Shown here in pieces: positions 61,783-64,000 of a stretch of DNA of 64,000 bases (within the stretch, counting starts at the first letter, position 1; each line of letters opens with the position of its first letter). The notes below the pieces were generated by a model, which saw only the letters and a list, made by a program, of their open reading frames with translations, was not told where the DNA came from and searched no databases. Source of the DNA: Mesorhizobium sp. ZC-5 (lineage in GTDB: Bacteria; Pseudomonadota; Alphaproteobacteria; Rhizobiales; Rhizobiaceae); contig NZ_JAOWPT010000004.1 of NCBI RefSeq assembly GCF_025753855.1, forward strand, positions 103,871 through 167,870, given 5' to 3'. Made by a program: the position numbers and the translations under genes.

Positions 61783-62496
61783 ATGAAGCTATCCGCGCCG
61801 ATCTATCATCTGAAGCGCCAAGCCAGGCTCCTGTCCCGTCAGGAGAATATTCCGTTGCATCAAGCGCTTGACCGCCTTGCCTTCAAGGAGGGCGTGAGCG
61901 GTTGGAGCGCGCTCGTGGCCAGGGCATCCGCCGCGGCGCCGGCCGCCAAGCTGTTTGCGCGGCTGTCTCCCGGCGACCTCGTGCTGGTAGGGGCAAGGCC
62001 GGGCCAGGGCAAGACCTTGATGAGCCTCGAACTTGCCGTGGAGGCGATGAAGTCCAGCAATTGCAGTGTGTTCTTTACGCTGGAATACACCGAAAAGGAC
62101 CTTCGGGACCGGTTCCGCGATCTCTGCGTGGATCTGGCGCAATTCGACCACCTGTTCGAATTCGACAATTCCGACGTCATCAGCGCGGAATATATCGCCA
62201 AGACGCTGGCATCGGCGCCTCGCGGCACGCTGGTCGTCGTCGACTATCTGCAATTGCTCGACCAGCGGCGGGAGAACCCGGAACTGGCAATCCAGATCGG
62301 CATGCTGAAATCATTTGCGCGTGAACGCGGGCTGATCATGGTCTTCATCTCGCAGATCGATCGGTCCTACGATCCGTCGGCGAAACCATGTCCCGATATC
62401 AGGGATGTCCGGTTGCCGAACCCGCTGGACCTGACGCTGTTCAACAAGACCTGCTTCCTGAACCAGGGCGAGGTGCGGTTCCGGGCGGCAGGCTGA
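61783..62496 (+). CDS. RecA/DnaB-fold ATPase with an N-terminal glyoxalase-related domain
   Basis: 237 residues from the ATG at 61783, which has AGGAGG 7 bp upstream. The N-terminal 45 residues (LKRQARLLSRQENIPLHQALDRLAFKEGVSGWSALV) match the glyoxalase-related leader domain pattern (PF20066-like). The core is DnaB-C like: Walker A GARPGQGKT (70-78), FFTLEYTEKDL, Walker B LVVVDYLQLLDQ and a sensor ISQIDRSYD. The DnaB N-terminal domain and the primase contact are missing, so it is not the replicative helicase. Role unknown. Confidence 0.85.
   Translation: MKLSAPIYHLKRQARLLSRQENIPLHQALDRLAFKEGVSGWSALVARASAAAPAAKLFARLSPGDLVLVGARPGQGKTLMSLELAVEAMKSSNCSVFFTLEYTEKDLRDRFRDLCVDLAQFDHLFEFDNSDVISAEYIAKTLASAPRGTLVVVDYLQLLDQRRENPELAIQIGMLKSFARERGLIMVFISQIDRSYDPSAKPCPDIRDVRLPNPLDLTLFNKTCFLNQGEVRFRAAG
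61858..61915 (+). repeat. 58-bp direct repeat, right copy (inside the ATPase gene)
   Basis: Intact counterpart of the remnant at 58590-58647, here codons 26-44 of the ATPase gene. The two copies bracket 3.2 kb that contain both DUF1254 genes. Confidence 0.85.
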
Positions 62497-62570
62497 CGAT
62501 CAAGCGAAAATCCGCGCCGACGCGCCAAAAACGGCGTGGGAAGCGATAGCGCCGCTTCCTGCGCCTCAAT

Positions 62571-62595
62571 TAAGTTGACTTTTTCTTTCAACTTA
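62571..62595. promoter_or_regulatory. Iron-responsive operator (IRO) of RirA
   Basis: Perfect inverted repeat TAAGTTGA - CTTTTTCTT - TCAACTTA, which contains the RirA consensus TGA-N9-TCA exactly. It lies 74 bp before the rirA start, so RirA probably represses itself in iron-replete cells. Confidence 0.85.
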
Positions 62596-62606
62596 TGCAT
62601 TTCCGA

Positions 62607-62623
62607 TCTGGAATAATTCTAAA
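62607..62623. promoter_or_regulatory. Irr control element (ICE)-like box
   Basis: TCTGGAATAATTCTAAA: the right arm TTCTAAA is perfect against the ICE format TTTAGAA-N3-TTCTAAA, and the left arm has 5 of 7. It lies between the IRO and the rirA start. Irr is known to repress rirA under low iron in Agrobacterium, so this is a reasonable site. Confidence 0.6.
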
Positions 62624-62668
62624 CTGTAGTCCATATTCGTTTTCAACCTGCGACTCCGAGGACGAGCG

Positions 62669-63130
62669 ATGCGGCTTACCCGCCAAACCAACTATGCGAT
62701 CCGGATTCTGATGTACTGCGCGGCGAATGAGGGACGGCTGAGCCGCATCCCTGAAATCGCCGCCGCCTACACGGTGTCCGAACTCTTCCTGTTCAAGATC
62801 CTGCAGCCGCTGGTCGAGCATGGCCTCGTCGAGACGGTGCGCGGCCGTAATGGCGGCGTCAGGCTCGGCAAGCCCGCAGCGGACATCAATCTGTTCGATG
62901 TCGTGCGTGTCACCGAGGAAAACTTCGCCATGGCGGAGTGCTTCGAGAACGACGCGACCGAATGCCCGCTGGTCGACAGCTGCGCGCTGAACTCGGCGCT
63001 GCGCGAAGCGCTCAACGCCTTTTTCGGCGTGCTCGAGCGTTATTCGATCGCCGATCTGGTCAAGGCGCGGCCCAACGTGCGCGCCCTGCTCGGCATCGAC
63101 CTGCTGGACCGGCCTGCCCTGGCGAGTTGA
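62669..63130 (+). CDS. rirA: Rrf2-family iron regulator RirA
   Basis: 153 residues. MRLTRQTNYAIRILMYCAANEGRLSRIPEIAAAYTVSELFLFKILQPLVEHGLVETVRGRNGGVRLGKPA is close to rhizobial RirA throughout. Three Cys in MAECFENDATECPLVDSC (near 91-106) ligate the Fe-S cluster. It represses iron uptake genes when iron and Fe-S supply are good. Upstream IRO and ICE boxes fit auto-control and control by Irr. Monocistronic. Confidence 0.95.
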   Translation: MRLTRQTNYAIRILMYCAANEGRLSRIPEIAAAYTVSELFLFKILQPLVEHGLVETVRGRNGGVRLGKPAADINLFDVVRVTEENFAMAECFENDATECPLVDSCALNSALREALNAFFGVLERYSIADLVKARPNVRALLGIDLLDRPALAS

Positions 63131-63169
63131 ACGGGCAAGACCGGGAAACGGGTCACGCCGGGACCAATA

Positions 63170-63802
63170 TCACGGAACGAGAAAGTCCGGTTGCGCCTCG
63201 GGCTGCGACAAGCGGAAGGCATCGAGCCGATTGCAGCGATCCTCCACGGCCAGCAGCAAGGGATAGGCGGCAAGCTCGCAACCGAGGCGGCGCGCGGTGC
63301 TCATTTGCGGGACAAGATGCAAATCCGCCCATCCCGGTTCATCGCCAAAACAGAACGGCCATTGGCTCGTGCGTTGGGCCAACGTCGCTTCGAGCGCTTC
63401 AAATCCGAGCGCCATCCAGTTTCGCACCCACCGGGTGACGCCCGTCTCGTCGACCGCAAGCTCGTCTTGCAGGAAGCGCCTCACGCGCTGAACCGTTATC
63501 GCGTGCATCTCGGATGCGATAAGCGCTCCGAACGCCCGGGCCTGCGCCCGCGTGATTGGCTCGGACGGCAACAAGCTCGGCTCGGGGTAAGTCTCTTCGA
63601 GATAATCGAGGATGGCGGACGACTGGGCGATGATGCGCCCGCCAACATCCAATGCAGGCAGCAAGCCTTGAGGATTCAGGCTATTATATTCCCCCGGAGC
63701 AAGAGAACTCACCGGCACATAGGTGAACTGCAAGTTCTTCAGCCGCAGCGCGATCCGGACACGTTCGCCTGCCGAATTCTGCCATCGCGACAACAAACGC
63801 AT
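63170..63802 (-). CDS. Second zeta-like glutathione S-transferase
   Basis: 210 residues. SAGERVRIALRLKNLQFTYV corresponds to the zeta SSCSxRVRIAL motif, but the Ser/Cys run is altered (QNSAGE), so glutathione activation may differ. NPQGLLPALDVGG, SSAILDYLEETYPEP and PGWADLHLVPQM are typical. It shares family with the SoxR-linked GST at 32364 but is a distinct gene. Convergent with rirA. Confidence 0.85.
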   Translation of the reverse strand: MRLLSRWQNSAGERVRIALRLKNLQFTYVPVSSLAPGEYNSLNPQGLLPALDVGGRIIAQSSAILDYLEETYPEPSLLPSEPITRAQARAFGALIASEMHAITVQRVRRFLQDELAVDETGVTRWVRNWMALGFEALEATLAQRTSQWPFCFGDEPGWADLHLVPQMSTARRLGCELAAYPLLLAVEDRCNRLDAFRLSQPEAQPDFLVP

Positions 63803-63899
63803 AACTCAATTCGCTTCTTCCGCTCCTGAAACGCCAGATTGCCCGCCAAGGGATGCGTCCGCAACAGGTTCAAACTGAAGCTGGGTTGCGACTCGCCGT

Positions 63900-64000
63900 C
63901 TAAATCCCCGCCGACTGCGGCAGCACGAAGGGGATGTTTGCGGCCGGCAGCACGCCGACCTTCAGCTTGCACTCGAACACCCGCGCGATCAGGTCGTCAC
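63900..64000 (-). CDS. C-terminus of an unidentified protein (cut by window end)
   Basis: The last 32 codons read DDLIARVFECKLKVGVLPAA and then NIPFVLPQSAGI before a TAG at 63900-63902. The codon use is like neighbouring genes and the peptide looks like a real protein end. The family cannot be told from this fragment. Confidence 0.5.
   Translation of the reverse strand, partial: DDLIARVFECKLKVGVLPAANIPFVLPQSAGI

Noticed and set aside
61783..62496. Replicative DnaB helicase
   Set aside because: 237 residues against about 450-500, and the DnaB N-terminal domain is missing.
1..64000. Genomic island, prophage or plasmid origin
   Set aside because: No integrase, tRNA-end att site, phage gene, repABC or transposase was seen, and base composition appears even by eye. 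The local scar at 58590-61915 is the only sign of rearrangement.

Overview
The window is about 63% GC chromosomal DNA from an alphaproteobacterium, most likely a rhizobium-like member of the Hyphomicrobiales near Mesorhizobium/Phyllobacteriaceae. The basis is a RirA iron regulator with its TGA-N9-TCA operator, a form II CO-dehydrogenase-like set, class I PHA genes, and the GGGGAGAAGG-type and heptamer intergenic repeats common in that group. It is densely coding. I see no rRNA, tRNA, CRISPR array, phage or intact insertion sequence. Both ends cut genes: an MFS exporter on the left and an unidentified C-terminus on the right.

Layout. 1-5 kb: MFS exporter (partial), CutC, a 0.67 kb unexplained gap, an ArsR/AHSA1 pair, an SMP-30-like secreted protein and an SDR that lacks the YxxxK dyad. 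5-9 kb: a CoxS-CoxL-CoxM type molybdenum hydroxylase operon. 9-12.5 kb: a FIST protein (NosP-like), a hybrid histidine kinase and a convergent LuxR-type response regulator, a probable nitric-oxide sensory set. 13-17 kb: a sugar/sugar-acid catabolic operon (epimerase, enolase-superfamily dehydratase, FadR-type GntR regulator, 2-hydroxyacid dehydrogenase). 17-22 kb: small secreted protein, amidase, DUF4336 protein and an MHYT-PAS-GGDEF-EAL enzyme. 22-28 kb: a carbohydrate ABC importer with two different ATPases, two permeases, a tiny membrane protein and a binding protein. Identical-format palindromes TGGTNNNACCA stand before both the catabolic operon and the importer, which suggests one GntR regulon.

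28.5-31.7 kb: a TetR regulator faces a three-gene operon (UPF0261, TIM-barrel and cupin proteins) across a 39-bp concentric palindrome. The first two proteins match the two halves of plant Tm-1. 31.9-35.8 kb: SoxR-GST operon with a SoxR box, small proteins, an ATP-grasp/esterase pair and an AbrB-like protein. 35.8-53.5 kb is rich in lipid and storage genes: an ion transporter, fadD-phaJ-phaC-phaZ, a WS/DGAT acyltransferase, a lipase-like protein, two phasins (one with TGCN3GCA PhaR-type sites) and a CYP102-type self-sufficient P450. 53.6-58.6 kb: glutaminyl cyclase, TPR protein, secreted protein, PurC and a prolidase-like amidohydrolase. 58.6-62.5 kb: two tandem DUF1254 genes, one broken by two frameshifts, bracketed by a 58-bp direct repeat that comes from the 5' part of the following RecA-fold ATPase gene. 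62.5-64 kb: rirA with iron operators, a second GST and a cut gene.

All family assignments come from reading motifs in the translated sequence. No database search was possible. Functions of the TetR-controlled trio, the ATP-grasp/esterase pair and the catabolic substrate are not known from sequence alone.
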